From the NCBI GenBank assembly GCA_907163345.1, contig CAJQUN010000024.1, forward strand, positions 4,216,001-4,280,000: a stretch of DNA of 64,000 bases. The letters are read 5' to 3'. Positions 21,701-33,665 of the stretch are shown piece after piece. This DNA comes from Haberlea rhodopensis. Taxonomy: Eukaryota > Streptophyta > Magnoliopsida > Lamiales > Gesneriaceae. The notes under the pieces were generated by a model. It was not told where the DNA came from, searched no databases, and was given only the letters and a program-made list of their open reading frames with translations. A program made the position numbers and the translations under genes. Numbering within the stretch: the first letter of the stretch is position 1; every line of letters starts with the position of its first letter.

Positions 21701-22440
21701 ATGATGTGGATCAGTCTTCCTTACATGGACCGGATATGATTCATGAAATGGAAGAGAAAGTAAAGTTAATTCGATTGAAACTTAAAGCTGCTCAGGACAG
21801 ACAGACTGCTTATGCCAATAAGCGACGTAGACCACTTGAATTTCAAGTTGGTGACCGTGTGTTCTTGAAAATCTCACCTTTTAAAGGTGTAGTACGGTTT
21901 GGTAAGCGTGGAAAATTGTCTCCACGATACGTTGGTCCGTATGAGGTATTGCAACGTATTGGTACGTTGGCATATCGATTGGCACTACCACCGGCCTTGA
22001 GTAGTATTCATGATGTCTTTCATGTTTCACTGTTGAGGAAATATGAACCAGATCCGAATCATGTATTACAGTTACCTGATGTACAGTTGGATACAGATGT
22101 GTCGTATGAGGAACGACCGGTTATGATCTTGGATCGAGCTGAACGCAGGTTACGTAATAAAGTGATTCCTATGGTTAAAGTACAGTGGGACAGACGGGGT
22201 GTCGAAGAGGCAACGTGGGAGACGGAGCAGCATATGAGGCAACGGCATCCGGATTTATTTTCTGGTATGTTGATATGTTATTTATACATGTTTCTTATGT
22301 TACATATATCATATATGTTCTTATGTGAAGCATGTAATATGATGATTGTATATGCAATTTCGAGGACAAAATTCAATAAGTGGGGGAGAATTGTAATGCC
22401 TCGATTTGTTTTATACACATATGATATGATTATGGTGTAA
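18744..22440 (+). pseudogene. pol: pol (PR-RT-RNaseH-INT) of the unit B gypsy element (broken)
   Basis: Protease motif LLIDTGASHSFVA, with the catalytic D-T-G at 18924-18932. RT starts near 19500. One base is lost near 19600, moving the frame to the one open at 19586-20059. The RT active site FIDD is at 19934-19945. A second lost base near 20055 (after KCEF) moves to the frame open over 20053-22440. That frame has RNase H (YTDASLLGLGCVL near 20380), the integrase zinc finger H-H-C-C (21016-21150), catalytic core motifs MDFV, SDRDPRF and HPQTDGQTE (21226-21530), and a chromodomain-like tail. The frame does not stop at FSGM (22267) but runs 49 bases into the 3' LTR. Confidence 0.88.
22378..22391 (+). 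other. Polypurine tract
   Basis: AAGTGGGGGAGAAT directly before the 3' LTR, the plus-strand primer site of reverse transcription. Confidence 0.85.
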
Positions 22441-24348
22441 TTATATCAAATGGCGGTATGATAATGGGGGTTCGTGTGAAACCAAGAATGAATTAATACA
22501 TGTATGAAATGATATATGGCAAGGAATGAAACATGGAGTAAAATGATTTGAATAGTAACATATCAAGCAACATGAACTAATAGGCATTTGAATATGCATG
22601 TGAATTTAATTTGAATTAGAGTTGCATTTGAATTTGGATTTCATCTTCATGTACATGTTACTTAACATGTCATTAACTCCAAATGACATGATAGCAATTG
22701 ATTTAGGGAACTAATGATCTTATATCAAGTGATTTAGGGAGGAGAATCACATAGTTTCTCATCTTTCACCTACTAAAATCCTACACAAGCTCCTCTCCAT
22801 CTCTTTCAAGTTCTTGTTGGTTTGAGCTTGGGATTCACTTGTGAATTGAGCTAGGAAGTTGTGTGAAGTGAAATTGTAATATCTTGGTAAGGAATTCATG
22901 GTTTTACACTTGAATTATGTAATTGATGTTGATGTATGTGAAGTGGAATATCAAATGTTCATGTGAAGAATCATAACATGTTTATATGCCAAGAGTTGGA
23001 TTCTAAGATGATAGAAACATGTTTATATGAACTTAGGGATTGCATGAATCATGGTTACATGTGAAATTGTGGGTAGGAGAAGAAGTACCATGAAGATAAG
23101 CTCAAAATCGCCATGTCTCGCTTTTTCTGATCAGGCCGATCGATCGAAAAATGGTCTCGATCGATCGCCGCGAACAGTAAAATATTAAGGCGGTATGAGC
23201 ATGAGGCGATCAATCGGTGATTTTAAGGCGATCGATCGGTACATGTGGCGATCGATCGGTGCTTTTGTTCGATCGATCGGTGAAGAGTGAACAGTTCGGC
23301 GATCGATCGAGAATCTGGGGCGATCGATCGGTGATGGCAGATTGTTGAAAAATGTTAATTTTTTGTAGCATTTATTTTTGAAGCCTCTTATAACATGGTA
23401 TATTGTTCATGTGTTTGTAGCATCATCACAGGGAACGGGGCAAAGAGGCAATTAGCCATCAACACCTGATTTATTGCTTTTGTTGTCGTATACCAGGTAC
23501 GTGTTGACGTACAGAGTATAGATATTATGTGATGATGATGTTATGGTTTTAATATCATATGATTTATGTTATCTTTGTGTCATATGATTGGTAGTATCAT
23601 ATGCATGTGCATACATGGATTTCATATGATTGGGATGGATGCCTTGATAGATATGTGTATATACTTTGGTGAGATCATTGCCTTGATAGATATGCCAGGT
23701 TTGGTATATGCTTTGGCTGGGATCGTTGCCACGATAGATATACTACATATGCTTTGGCTTGAGAGATATACGCCTAGTTTGGGTATATGCTCTGGCTATT
23801 ATCACAGATGAGTACGGTACTATGATATGTGCTGCTAATATGAAGTTGGGATGTGGTTCCACTGACATATTGAGCTGAATAGGCATATCATATTGGGCTC
23901 GTGATAATAGGGTGATTGTTGAGACATGTCATGACATAATGCATTTGTTGATGCATGATACAGAGCATTCACTATTGATAATTTTATTGTGCTTTATCAT
24001 TAATGTTATTGTTTTGATATTGCATTGAGATAGTTGTTATCTATACTCACGTTGTGTGAATGTTTCTGTAGGAACTCTTAGATGTGGGAGGAAGGGATGT
24101 GAGTCATTTTCCGCTGCGAGCTGAACCACTGCCTAGGAGTTATCTTGTAGTAGGTTGTTGTTGTACATATGATATGTAGTTGGTAGGTTTTTATAACCCT
24201 GTAACAACTTAACTTGTAAGATACTCTTAATACCCTGTAACAACTTAACTTGTAAGATACTCTTAATCAGTGCATGTTATTACTTAATTCAGACTCACAG
24301 ATGTATGTTAACATAATACATGATGGATTAAGTAACAAGGACCCCACA
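22392..24348 (+). repeat. 3' LTR of the unit B gypsy element
   Basis: 1957 bp and nearly identical to the 5' LTR. Scattered substitutions and small indels (for example an extra GATTGGTAGTATCAT near 23590) show some time since insertion. It carries the same palindrome cluster (23137-23334). Confidence 0.92.
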
Positions 24349-24453
24349 AAGTTTTTCTGCCATTACAATTAATTTTCATTTAATTTGGGCTGCTCATCAT
24401 TCAATCATTTATTTTAAATTTGTCAATATATTTAATTTAGGGTAAAAAGCATA

Positions 24454-25605
24454 AAAACTCCATGTTAGATCAGGCTAAGATTTGATCATGCCCAGATTAG
24501 GTCATGCCAAGGTTAGGTCATGCCCAGGTTAGATCATGACAGATTTAGATCATGTCAGTTTTATATCAGACGAGGGTCAGATCAAGTTAATGTTAGGCCT
24601 TGTCAGTGTTAGATGATGACAATGTTAGATCATTCCAATATTAGGTCATGCCAATGTTAGATGATGCCAAAGTTAGATCACGCCAAGGTTAAGTCATGCC
24701 CAGATTAGGTTATGCCAAGGTTAGGTCATGCCCAGATTTGGCCATGCCAAGGTTAGGTCTGGCCAATGTTAGAACAAACCAATGTTACATGGTGACATGT
24801 TTAAATCTTGTCATAACATTTTATGACCTAATCTGGGTATGATCTAACCTTGGCATGACTTAGTCTTGGCAAGATCTAACCTTGTCATGATCAAACAATG
24901 GAATGACAGAACATGGTATGATCTAAACCTCGCCTGATCTAAGATGGGCATGATCTAAACTTGTCATGATGTAAGATTTGCTTGATCTAATATTGGCATG
25001 ACCTAATACGGGCATGATCTAAACTGGGCATTATCTAGCATTAGGATGGCCTAACATTTGCATGATCTAACTCTCGCCTGATCGCAATATTAGGTCATGC
25101 CAATGTTAGATCATGCCAATGTTAAATCATGCCCAGATTAGGTTATGCCAAGGTTACGGCATGTCCAGATTTGGTCATGCCAAGGTTAGGTCAGGCCAAT
25201 GTTAGATCAAGCCAATGTTACATCGTGACATGTTTAAATCATGTCATAACATTGGCATGAGCTAATCTGGGTATGACCTAACCTTTGCATGACTTAATCT
25301 TGGCATGACCTAACCTTGGCATGATCAAACACAGGAATGACAGAACATGGTATGCTCTAACTATCGCCTGATCTAATATGGGCATGATCTAACCTTGTCA
25401 TGATGTAATCTTTGCTTGATCTAACATTGGCATGAACTAATATGGGCATGGTCTAAACTGGGCATTATCTAGCATTATGATGGCCTAACATTTGCATGAT
25501 CTAACTCTCGGCTGATCTAACACTGACATGATCTAAACCTGTCATGATCTGACATTGGCTTGATCTAATATTGGCATGATCTAAGGGCATGATCTAACAT
25601 TGATA
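24454..25605. repeat. 16-bp minisatellite double foldback, unit C
   Basis: F-R-F-R arrangement of GTTAGRTCATGCCAAK units; the turn to the second forward arm is near 25084. It is followed by a longer AAT/GAT microsatellite (25630-25662) than in A or B. Confidence 0.8.
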
Positions 25606-25880
25606 TTACTTTTGAATAAATGTGCACGAATAATAATAATAGTGATAATAATAATAATAAGGCTCGGGGTACACATCTTCGGAATGAGTTGTTCTGCTTC
25701 GAGGTACATGTACGTGTTTGTAATAATAATAAAAAATTGTAATAACAAAAATAATAATAACAATTGTATCATCCTGCTAGGGGTACGTGAACTGCCACGA
25801 TCATGGCCCGACGAGAATGTGCACGAAAAATTTGCACCTGCTACTCACCATAAATGCATACAATAACTTTGATCACGCGG

Positions 25881-26103
25881 CACTAGTAGAAAAATCGACT
25901 TTAGTGACACTAAAAAGCGTCGCGGAATGTGGTTATAGTGACGCTTTTACGTTTAGTGACGCTTGCTTGAGGCGTCGCGTAGGTGAGTGTTTCAATAGTT
26001 ATGTAGATAGTGACGCTTGAAATAGCCACGAAAAGACCATATTCACGTCGCTTTAAAGCGTCACTATAACATACATACATATTGAAACACCCACCTACAT
26101 AAC
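25881..26103 (+). mobile_element. CACTA-like terminus with hairpin, unit C
   Basis: Same structure as in unit A; subterminal AAGCGTC repeats and both hairpin arms are intact. Confidence 0.6.
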
Positions 26104-26407
26104 GCTTTAAACAAACGTCATGAAAACAAAAGTGTACTATATATATTTCAAACACACTACACTTAATTGCAACACAATAACCTAAAAGCTGTTTTTTTCC
26201 TTCGTTTTTCGAGCCTATACATATAAAAACAAATTAAAAGCAAAATCTGTATTAACTTAAAATCATGAAACCTGTCACAAAATTATATCCAATGTTAAAG
26301 CATAAATTACAAAAAAACTAGTAAAATTAAAATAAAGTTGAATAAAAGTTAGTACAATTATCAAAGTTATTGCAATCGTTTCAAGTAGTTCGCACAAACT
26401 ATCAAAG

Positions 26408-26523
26408 TCATCCTTTTGGACAGCTACCAAGTAGTTCACAAATACTATCTAGATATTCTTGCTCCATTCAACTCTTTTCAAGCTTTGGGATCCCACCAGC
26501 AAGAGTAATATCACCAATAATAG
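26408..26523 (-). pseudogene. HDDC2-like exon fragment, unit C
   Basis: Antisense fragment with the GDIT...PK...EKS block. A few substitutions relative to A (for example in the PRG end). Confidence 0.55.
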
Positions 26524-27654
26524 CTGTCAATAGGAACGAAACAATAAGCAATCCAGTACAAATTGCACTGAAGCAAGCATCAAAAATCGCATCAAATAAA
26601 TAAACGAGATAAACAAAAGAACAAACAATATAAGATCATCATGAGATCAAATCATCATTCATGAATATCCTTTCAACCTAAATCATTGATCACATAATCA
26701 CATCATTCAGGAATACGTAGAAGGTACCTGAGAGTAACCATAATTCATTCCTTGTGAGAATGCACCCTAGTTAACAAGTTGTGCAATTAACAGAAATAGC
26801 AGTTTAACATTGCCCATCAATAACATTTAATAATCATGTTAAAAGTAGAGAATAAATGACAGTGAGGCAAAATTTGGGGTAACGACTCTCACCACAGCGG
26901 CCATTGCAAGGCATATAGCCCGCGCAACACAATATACTTGTGACAAACAACAACAAACTTATTTGGTTCCCTGTAAGTAGGTCTCACTACAAGAAAGTAG
27001 GTCTCCCTCGGAAAATCAAAGAAATTTAATGGTATTCCCTAAGGAAAATAAATAAAATAACAGCATGGAAATGAAATTTACCTAGTGCAAATTTCCATGG
27101 GTTCTGGCATTAGTTTACCATCAATGAACACATAGAGTAAGTCACGCTTCAAGAAATCACGAAGAAAACAATATTATTCTTGAAAACCGAAGACAAAGAA
27201 CAACGGTTGAGACAAAGAACAAAAAATAGAATCACTCAATCACCAAGCAATAAAACTCATTTAGTTTATTAAAACAAAGATCCTGATGGAAATAAACCAA
27301 CTTAATTATTATGATATTGTCACTTGCCTTAAGCTTTTAAACTATATTATTTTCTTTTTTAATTTTGTCAAATTAAGCCCAGCGACATTTTAGATTGTAT
27401 TGTATTTTCGAAGATGTAAATTTGTTTTAAGATCACTCTTGCCAATTGGGAATCACCATGTTCCATCCAAAAGAAAGCATGGGAATTGTTAAGTGTGAGA
27501 TTAGAAGATTTTTGTAATATTGTATAACAATATTAAGGCTGTCAAGACATAATGTTGTTCCATCTCCACAAACCACTCCAACTAAATTTAGAGGCAAATT
27601 TATTATATTTCTACACTTTAGTCTCCAATCTTAAGAATAAGTATATGCATCAAA

Positions 27655-27822
27655 TTAATAAATATCCGAATCTGAATTAAAACACAACAGAATAGGTTGG
27701 AGACCATTAGCTTCCATGACTAACTGCTGACTCTTTGGATTATTCTGCACAATAATGCTAACAACTTCAGCAGCCTTGCCCCTGATGTTAGGATGTGAAT
27801 TTTTCAGCACATGTTGTTTACT
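27655..27822 (-). pseudogene. Fes1-like exon fragment, unit C
   Basis: Best-preserved Fes1-like copy. The minus strand reads from the acceptor through KQHVLKNSHPNIRGKAAEVV, IIVQNNPKSQQLVMEANG and CFNSDSD to a stop, without a frameshift. The flanking intron-like DNA on both sides shows it came from genomic DNA rather than a spliced RNA copy. Confidence 0.75.
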
Positions 27823-28575
27823 CTGCAAATGCATGTAAGAAAGCAAGCAAACGCGCAAGAGAGATGGGATCTTTCAGCTTGTGCTTGAACCAAAATAGTT
27901 TGAACATATCCTTAAATATCTGTATTAGATTTGGATATTTATGGGTTATTGTGATATCCCCGAAATAATTAATTGCAATTTGGGCATTAATTTGTTTATG
28001 TGATTTTAAATGGTGATAATTAATTATGTGCTGGACTTAATTAATCTTGATGAAATGCATGGTCACATGGAAAGAGTGACCCGGGAGTGCATTTCAGGGT
28101 GCATGTTGTGCATGTTGGGAGAATTGAGTATTAGCATGATTATTTGTTATGGTTATCAATTAAATGAAAAGCATGAGTTTAATTGTGATTTGGTGCATTT
28201 TGACTTTCCCCAAATCAACCATCCAAACCCTTTCCCCCTTCATTTTCGTTTTTGTGCAAAAAGGTGGAGAGGAATCCTTCCAGAAGTTTGATTTGTGGAG
28301 TTTGTTGGGAGATTTGGAGCCCCCAAGAGGTATAGATACCTCCCTATTGTTTTTGTTGTGTTTGGATTGGATTTGAAATAGTTTTGAAGGATTTTGGAAA
28401 TGGGTTATTTTGGGTTGGTATCATTTTTGGTTGGGTGTTGGATTTTTGTGTTGCTTGAGGTGTTTTTTTGTTGATTTATTGTGTTATTATGTTGTTGGGT
28501 TGGTGGAAGGAGTATTGGTATGAGTTGGGATGGTTTTGGTGTGCATTAATGGTGGAAAATCGCGAGTCTGTGCGA

Positions 28576-28818
28576 GGCGATCGACCGCCTGAAATGAGGC
28601 GACCGATCGCCAACAGGCAGTACCAAAATCGCAGAGTAGGCGATCGATCGCCGAGGGGCAGTGTCCAATATGTAAGATAGGCGATCGATCGCCATGTATG
28701 GAGCGATCGATCGCCGCGAAGCAAAAATTGAGGCGATCGATCGCCATGTATGGAGCGATCGATCGCCGCGAAGCAAAAATTGAGGCGATCGATCGCCTCA
28801 ACGAAGCGATCGATCGCC
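28576..28818. repeat. Cluster of GGCGATCGATCGCC palindromes in 5' LTR
   Basis: About nine copies (two degenerate), several of them perfect 14-bp palindromes. A ~52-bp module with two palindromes is duplicated (near 28682-28735 and 28735-28790) but single in the 3' LTR cluster (38021-38213), so the number changed after insertion. Confidence 0.9.
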
Positions 28819-29273
28819 AGTAGTGAAATTTTGGAAAATGGATTTTTTTGACGAATTTTTGGTATTTGATTATTATTTGGCTTCTAATATGGGGTTGTGT
28901 GATTGTGTAGAACCATCCCAGGTGGCGACGCTACCGAGGAAGTGAAGCCATATCAAATTCCACTTTTGGAAAGGTACGTAGAAGACGTACGGGCACCCAA
29001 CGGTACATGTATCTAATATACTCATTGTTTATGCATTATGGATGCGAGTATATATGGAATTATGCATTGTGGATGCAAATACATGTTGAATTATGCATGA
29101 TGATTGTATATGCATATAATGGTTATTGGTGCACATCCTATGAGTCGTGGTCATCCCTTGATGATTTTAATGCTTGCCGTATTTGATTTATTGTCGCTAA
29201 ATGTGAAGCGAGGGGTGGGAGCGCCGCATTTACATTTAAGCGTGGTTATCATATAAGGCGAGGAAAGAATATT

Positions 29274-31816
29274 TGTGATGTCCAGTGATTAATGGTGTTA
29301 ATCCCGGTGTGGTAATAATCCTTGTTGGATTTTTTTTAATTGTGGCATATAGGAATTAATTGCGGTTATGGGACTCCCGAGGTTGTTAAATCGCGCAGTT
29401 TGGGTCGTTGGACCCAAAGGTTGAGATCGTATTCTCATTTTGGTGGAAAACCATGAACTGGGTTTCTAGTGGGATTTGGTGTCCGGGGTGCCTTATGTTG
29501 GGGCCAGTCAGGGGTTTTGCTGTTAGAGAGAGAGTTTTTGAAAACAGATGATTTTTAATGAATCATGATGTATTTGTGAAGGTATTGGTATTTGGGGGCA
29601 TTTTTGCTATATATACTTGTTGGACTCGGGATTCCGTCATTTGGAATCCATTTCTCTCCTCTCCTCTCTCTCACCCCAAACCCTTTCCCTTTTCCCCTTT
29701 GAAGCAAAAATCGATGGAACTCGATTTAGGGGCCGGATTTCTTGAAGAAAGATAGGTAATCTTCTTCTCCTCTCTTTTGGCTTCATTTTGATTGTGGTTT
29801 TGTGTTGTATGGTTGGGTTTTGGGTTGATTATAGAATTTGGGGATTTTTTGTTAAAAATCCAAAGTGGAGTTTTTAGTGTTTTTATTGGTTACAAATGGT
29901 GTTTTGGAGGTGTTGAGGAAGTTAGGGTGTTGGATTTGAGTTTAGGTGTGAAAAACACCATGGAAGCTCGAATTTTTCGGAAAAATCGCAGTTGGCGATC
30001 GATCGCCGAGGAGGGGCGATCGATCGCGACGAGCAGCTCGATTTTTGGTGACGATGAATAGTGCGGGCGATCGATCGCGTGGCCTCGGCGATCGATCGCG
30101 CGGATTGGCGATCGATCGCGATTGAGCACTGGTTTGGCCTCTGGACGGAGGCGATCGATCGCGATGTTATAGGCGATCGATCGCCGCTTGCTGATTTTTG
30201 TTTTTTTAAAAATTTTTGGAAAATGTCGGGATTTTGGAATCGAGGTTTTAAGGGGCCGTTTTCGGGGCAATGTCTACATTCCAATGGGAATGCTATACTT
30301 TTAAAATGGATTGGTTGGAGCCAAAATTAATTAAATGGAATATTTGAGTATTATGCATGCTTAGCCGGGGGGCTTTTATTCTGATAATCGTCATGGATTG
30401 ACGATATGATTGGGAGCTGTGAACGTGCTTGGGCACGTGGTTGCATGCTTATGTTTGATTGTGAATTATTTATGTTTTAGCACATACTTCTTGAGGAATG
30501 GGACTCAAGCAAGGTTTGGCTTGGACTGCGGAGACTTAAGGTACGTATGACGTACGCGCATAGCCTATTATATTGTTGCAACTGTAAAATGCATGGTATG
30601 TGGTATTTGCATAAATGGATATGGAAATGCATGGTATGTGGTAATTGCCATAAATGGATATTGAGATGCATGGTATACGATACTTGCTATAAATGGATAG
30701 TGGAATGCATGGTATATGATAATTGCGATAAATGGACATTCGTTGGGAATTATATGGTGCCGCTTTTGAGCGAGCAAAGATTGGGATGTTGTCGTCGTTG
30801 AGCGACCATTGGTTATAACGCCGCTATTGTTGAGCGTGCGCGGGGTTTAGAATGCCGCTATTGTGGAGCGAGCAATGAAATAGGAATCAGGAATCATTGA
30901 ATTGATTTATGTGATATTTACGATCTTTTAATATAATGACTTTCCACATTGATTATGTAACTGGCATAACACAACGGTATTAGTTAATCTATGTGACGAT
31001 TAACTGGCTTTGGGAATTTGACGAGTTTGGTTATTTTAAGAACAGGGACAATACAGGGGATCCCGGATGAGGGTGTTACGATCCAAATCATTTAAATTAT
31101 GGCATTTACATTTTGTAAATTATGAATTGCAATGTTATAATTATTGGATTGGTGGTATTGGTATGCTCACCCCGTGTGGGGGCTGTCTCTGTTGGGGCAG
31201 GTGTTACAGGTGTAGCAGTGGCTTTGGAGTTGAGCTCGGACTGCTGATTAGAGGTACTTCCCGGATCGAGGTACCAGAGCTGGTTGGATAGGCACATAGA
31301 TCCAGAGTTGAGATCGAGTTGCGCTTGGGAGGTGCTTCCAGGGTCGAAGCACCAGTAACGGTATCTAGTAGAGTGTTTTATACATTAGATACACGCATGT
31401 TCATGGGGTGCTCTTATGTGAGTACATTTTACGTGTATATGGAATTTATAACCCAACTCAAGCTGAAGAAACTTATTCCATGGTCACCGCTAACCGCTTT
31501 TGGTCCCAAATCTTTGGGGTTGCTTTTTCCAATAAACGTTGGTTGGGCCACGGCTCTTCTCTATTCATTTATGGTTTGCATGCAATTAACTAAGGAATTG
31601 CTAAATGAAGTAAGCGCATGTTATTATGAGGGTGCATATTATATGAATAATCTTGGTTGGGGAAATTGAACATTATGTGGATTGAATGCAAGAAATTTTC
31701 TGGATAGCATATGGTGTTGCACTTGCATATGGTTTTCCCCATGATAGTATGATTATATGCACTAATGGTATGGCTTAATACACTAATAACGAGTTAAGGG
31801 CACGGGGGTCCTTACA
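29274..31816 (+). mobile_element. Solo LTR nested in the 5' LTR
   Basis: 2543 bp, TGTGATGTCC...CCTTACA, flanked by ATATT (29269-29273 and 31817-31821). The uninterrupted sequence is readable in the 3' LTR near 38665. No internal region, so it formed by LTR-LTR recombination. Contains seven GATCGATCG palindromes (29992-30184), GGTACGTATGACGTACG (30540-30556), a ~38-bp tandem repeat (30586-30740) and repeats of CCGCT...GAGCG (30760-30870). It is the family of the fragment at 491-888. Confidence 0.88.
30586..30740 (+). repeat. Tandem repeat, four ~38-bp units in the solo LTR
   Basis: Units begin AATGCATGGTAT and contain ATAAATGGATA, at about 30586, 30625, 30663 and 30703. The open frames over it on both strands are by-products of the periodicity. 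Confidence 0.85.
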
Positions 31817-32480
31817 ATATTTGCCGCTCAATGTGAAGCGAGGGGTGGGAGCGCCGCATGTCCATTGAAGCGTGGTTATTCTATGCCGCCTATATGAAAA
31901 GCGAGGGGCATTAAAATACATTGTGATGAACAGACTAGGGATTGTTGATTGGTAATTGGTGATGATGAAATGGTATTATGTCATGACATGTGTGGACCAT
32001 TAAATAATCTATTTGATTATACTCATGAGTTATGGTACAGGGACAACCAAACAGGAAGCGTTTAAAATGCATGGGAAAAACAGGAAGTGCTTATTACGGT
32101 TTATGCATTTACGCCTTAAATTCATATTGTGTTGTATATGAATGATTATATGCTCATGTTTGGGGGTTGTCCTTGTAGGTACATTTTGGCATGAAAAAGG
32201 GGCTAAGGCGGGTTGAGGCGGTGAGCTTATGAAGAACACTTTGAGAATTGAAGGACATGATTACTCTTGTATAGTGTCTACTCTAGGAGTAGTGTAAAGC
32301 TATAGTTGACAACATTCAATTTTTTTGATTGGGAATGTAAATAATCCATTGATAGTCCTTTACTTGGCATGTAATTCTTAAGGCTCATAGTCTCAACACG
32401 AACATTTATACTCTGATAATTTATGTTAGCTCTAATTATGCCTTTAATCCGCACTTAAGGAACTAGGGTCCTTACATTAG

Positions 32481-32497
32481 TGGTATCAGAGCAGTGG
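32481..32497 (+). other. Primer-binding site (tRNA-iMet)
   Basis: TGGTATCAGAGCAGTGG, 4 bp after the 5' LTR, same as in the unit B element. Confidence 0.85.
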
Positions 32498-32691
32498 TTA
32501 GAGAACCCGGGAATGAGTGAAGGGTAGCCTTAGCATGATTGGCTAGGTGCTTACATTTGAAGCATGTTTATGCATGTGGTGCATATTGATGTATATCCTG
32601 TTATACTAACATGCTTATTATCATTCCTGTTATCTAACAGCGTAACATATATGTGTTTGTTTTGGAATTGTTTTAACCCTTGTGTTACAGC

Positions 32692-33665
32692 ATGGCGGCT
32701 ATGAACTTGGGAAACCTCAATGAAGAGGTGGGTGACGTTGGCAGTGTTAATGCGAGCATTGGTCAGGCAAACCCTTTACCTCCACCAGCTGTAGGCATGG
32801 AACCAGTGGCTCAGTTATTACTACCTGGTGAGATCAGTTTGACTCAGTTTCTGTCTTACCACCCGCCCCGGTTTGAGGGGACAGAATCAGGGGAGGAGGG
32901 CGAAGAGTGGCTGAAGAGACTTGAACAGATATTTGTATCTGCTCCTTGTGCTGTTACAGCATGACTGAGGCTGGCGGAGTTGCAGCTAGCAAAGAAACCT
33001 TCCATGTGGTGGAAGAGCACGGTAATGGACTGAAAGCACAGGGTGCATTGATTGATTGGACGCTCTTCAGAACCCGGTTTCTGAACCGGTACTTCTCTGC
33101 GGCGGCGAGACAGATGAAGGAAGATGAGTTTGCAAGCTTGAAACAAAGGAGCATGTCAGTGTCAGACTACGCTATGCACTACTCTTCGTTGCTGAGGTAT
33201 GTTCCACACATTGCCACCAATGGACATGCGAAGATGAGAAACTTTATGAAGGGGTTGCGACCGGAGCTCTTTGACCGGGTTATCACCAATAACGCCACTT
33301 CCTTTGATGATGCTCTCACGAGAGCAGAGCTTGCGGAGATTGGAGTTGGTGCTTACCCTAGTGCTGTACCCCCACAGGTGCCACAACATAGGCAAGCTAC
33401 TGATAGCTTGAGGCCCCGAGGGGAGTCATTTAAACCTCGTGGTGCCTCTTCATCCTCACGGTTCAGTGGAAAGAAATCTTTTGGTCGGAAGCAAGAGAAC
33501 AAGAAACAATTGGTCGACCAACCGAGGGCCTGTTCAAGGAAATAGATTGGGGGAGTCAAGGTGCGACAATTGTGGAGGGCCACATTCTTCGAGTAATTGC
33601 CCCGCTTGTTATAGTTGTGGCAAGATGGGCCACATTTCTCGGTATTGCCCCACTCGGGGAGGTCA
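32692..33665 (+). pseudogene. gag: gag of the unit C gypsy element (broken)
   Basis: ATG 32692 (MAAMNLGNLNEEVGDV). A Trp codon has become TGA at 32962-32964 after SAPCAVTA. A missing base near 33030 shifts the frame to the one open over 32946-33545 (YFSAAARQMKEDEF, LRPELFDRV). A further shift near 33500 leads to the zinc-knuckle frame, which has CDNCGGPHSSSNC followed at once by CYSCGKMGHISRYC (33559-33655). Product role: particle assembly and RNA packaging. Confidence 0.85.

Larger units (their letters stand above)
15632..24348 (+). mobile_element. Ty3/gypsy (Tekay/Del-like) LTR retrotransposon, full length, mutated
   Basis: 8717 bp: 5' LTR 15632-17576, internal 17577-22391, 3' LTR 22392-24348. 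It is flanked by the 5-bp duplication AAGTT (15627-15631 and 24349-24353), and the empty site can be read in other units (CAATTGAAGTTTTTCTGCC). The order gag-PR-RT-RNaseH-integrase defines Ty3/gypsy. The integrase tail ending IPMVKVQWDRRGVEEATWE fits the degenerate chromodomain of Tekay/Del-type chromoviruses (inference). Two stop codons and at least three single-base deletions break the genes, so it is non-autonomous now. Confidence 0.9.
11880..24446. repeat. Tandem unit B (interrupted)
   Basis: Second copy, 11880-15631 plus 24349-24446, interrupted by the Ty3/gypsy element 15632-24348 with AAGTT duplicated. Net length about 3845 bp. Its minisatellite is a double foldback. It lacks about 150 bp present in the other units: at 15240 the Fes1-like exon jumps directly to GAACTTCTTAATA. 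Confidence 0.85.
27950..32476 (+). repeat. 5' LTR of the unit C gypsy element (split by solo LTR)
   Basis: TGTGATATCC...CCTTACA. Two segments, 27950-29273 and 31822-32476, match the 3' LTR. Between them are the solo LTR and one ATATT duplicate. Carries GGTACGTAGAAGACGTACGG at 28973-28992. Confidence 0.9.

Noticed and set aside
28476..28801. Minus-strand ORFs of 76-104 residues over the GATCGATCG cluster (also 29890-30284, 38171-37923)
   Set aside because: They are created by the periodic palindromes (repeated DRSP/RSIA peptides); no domain, inside LTRs.
31319..31669. 116-residue plus-strand ORF in the solo LTR
   Set aside because: No recognisable domain, lies inside a non-coding LTR, and has no counterpart in the related fragment at 491-888.
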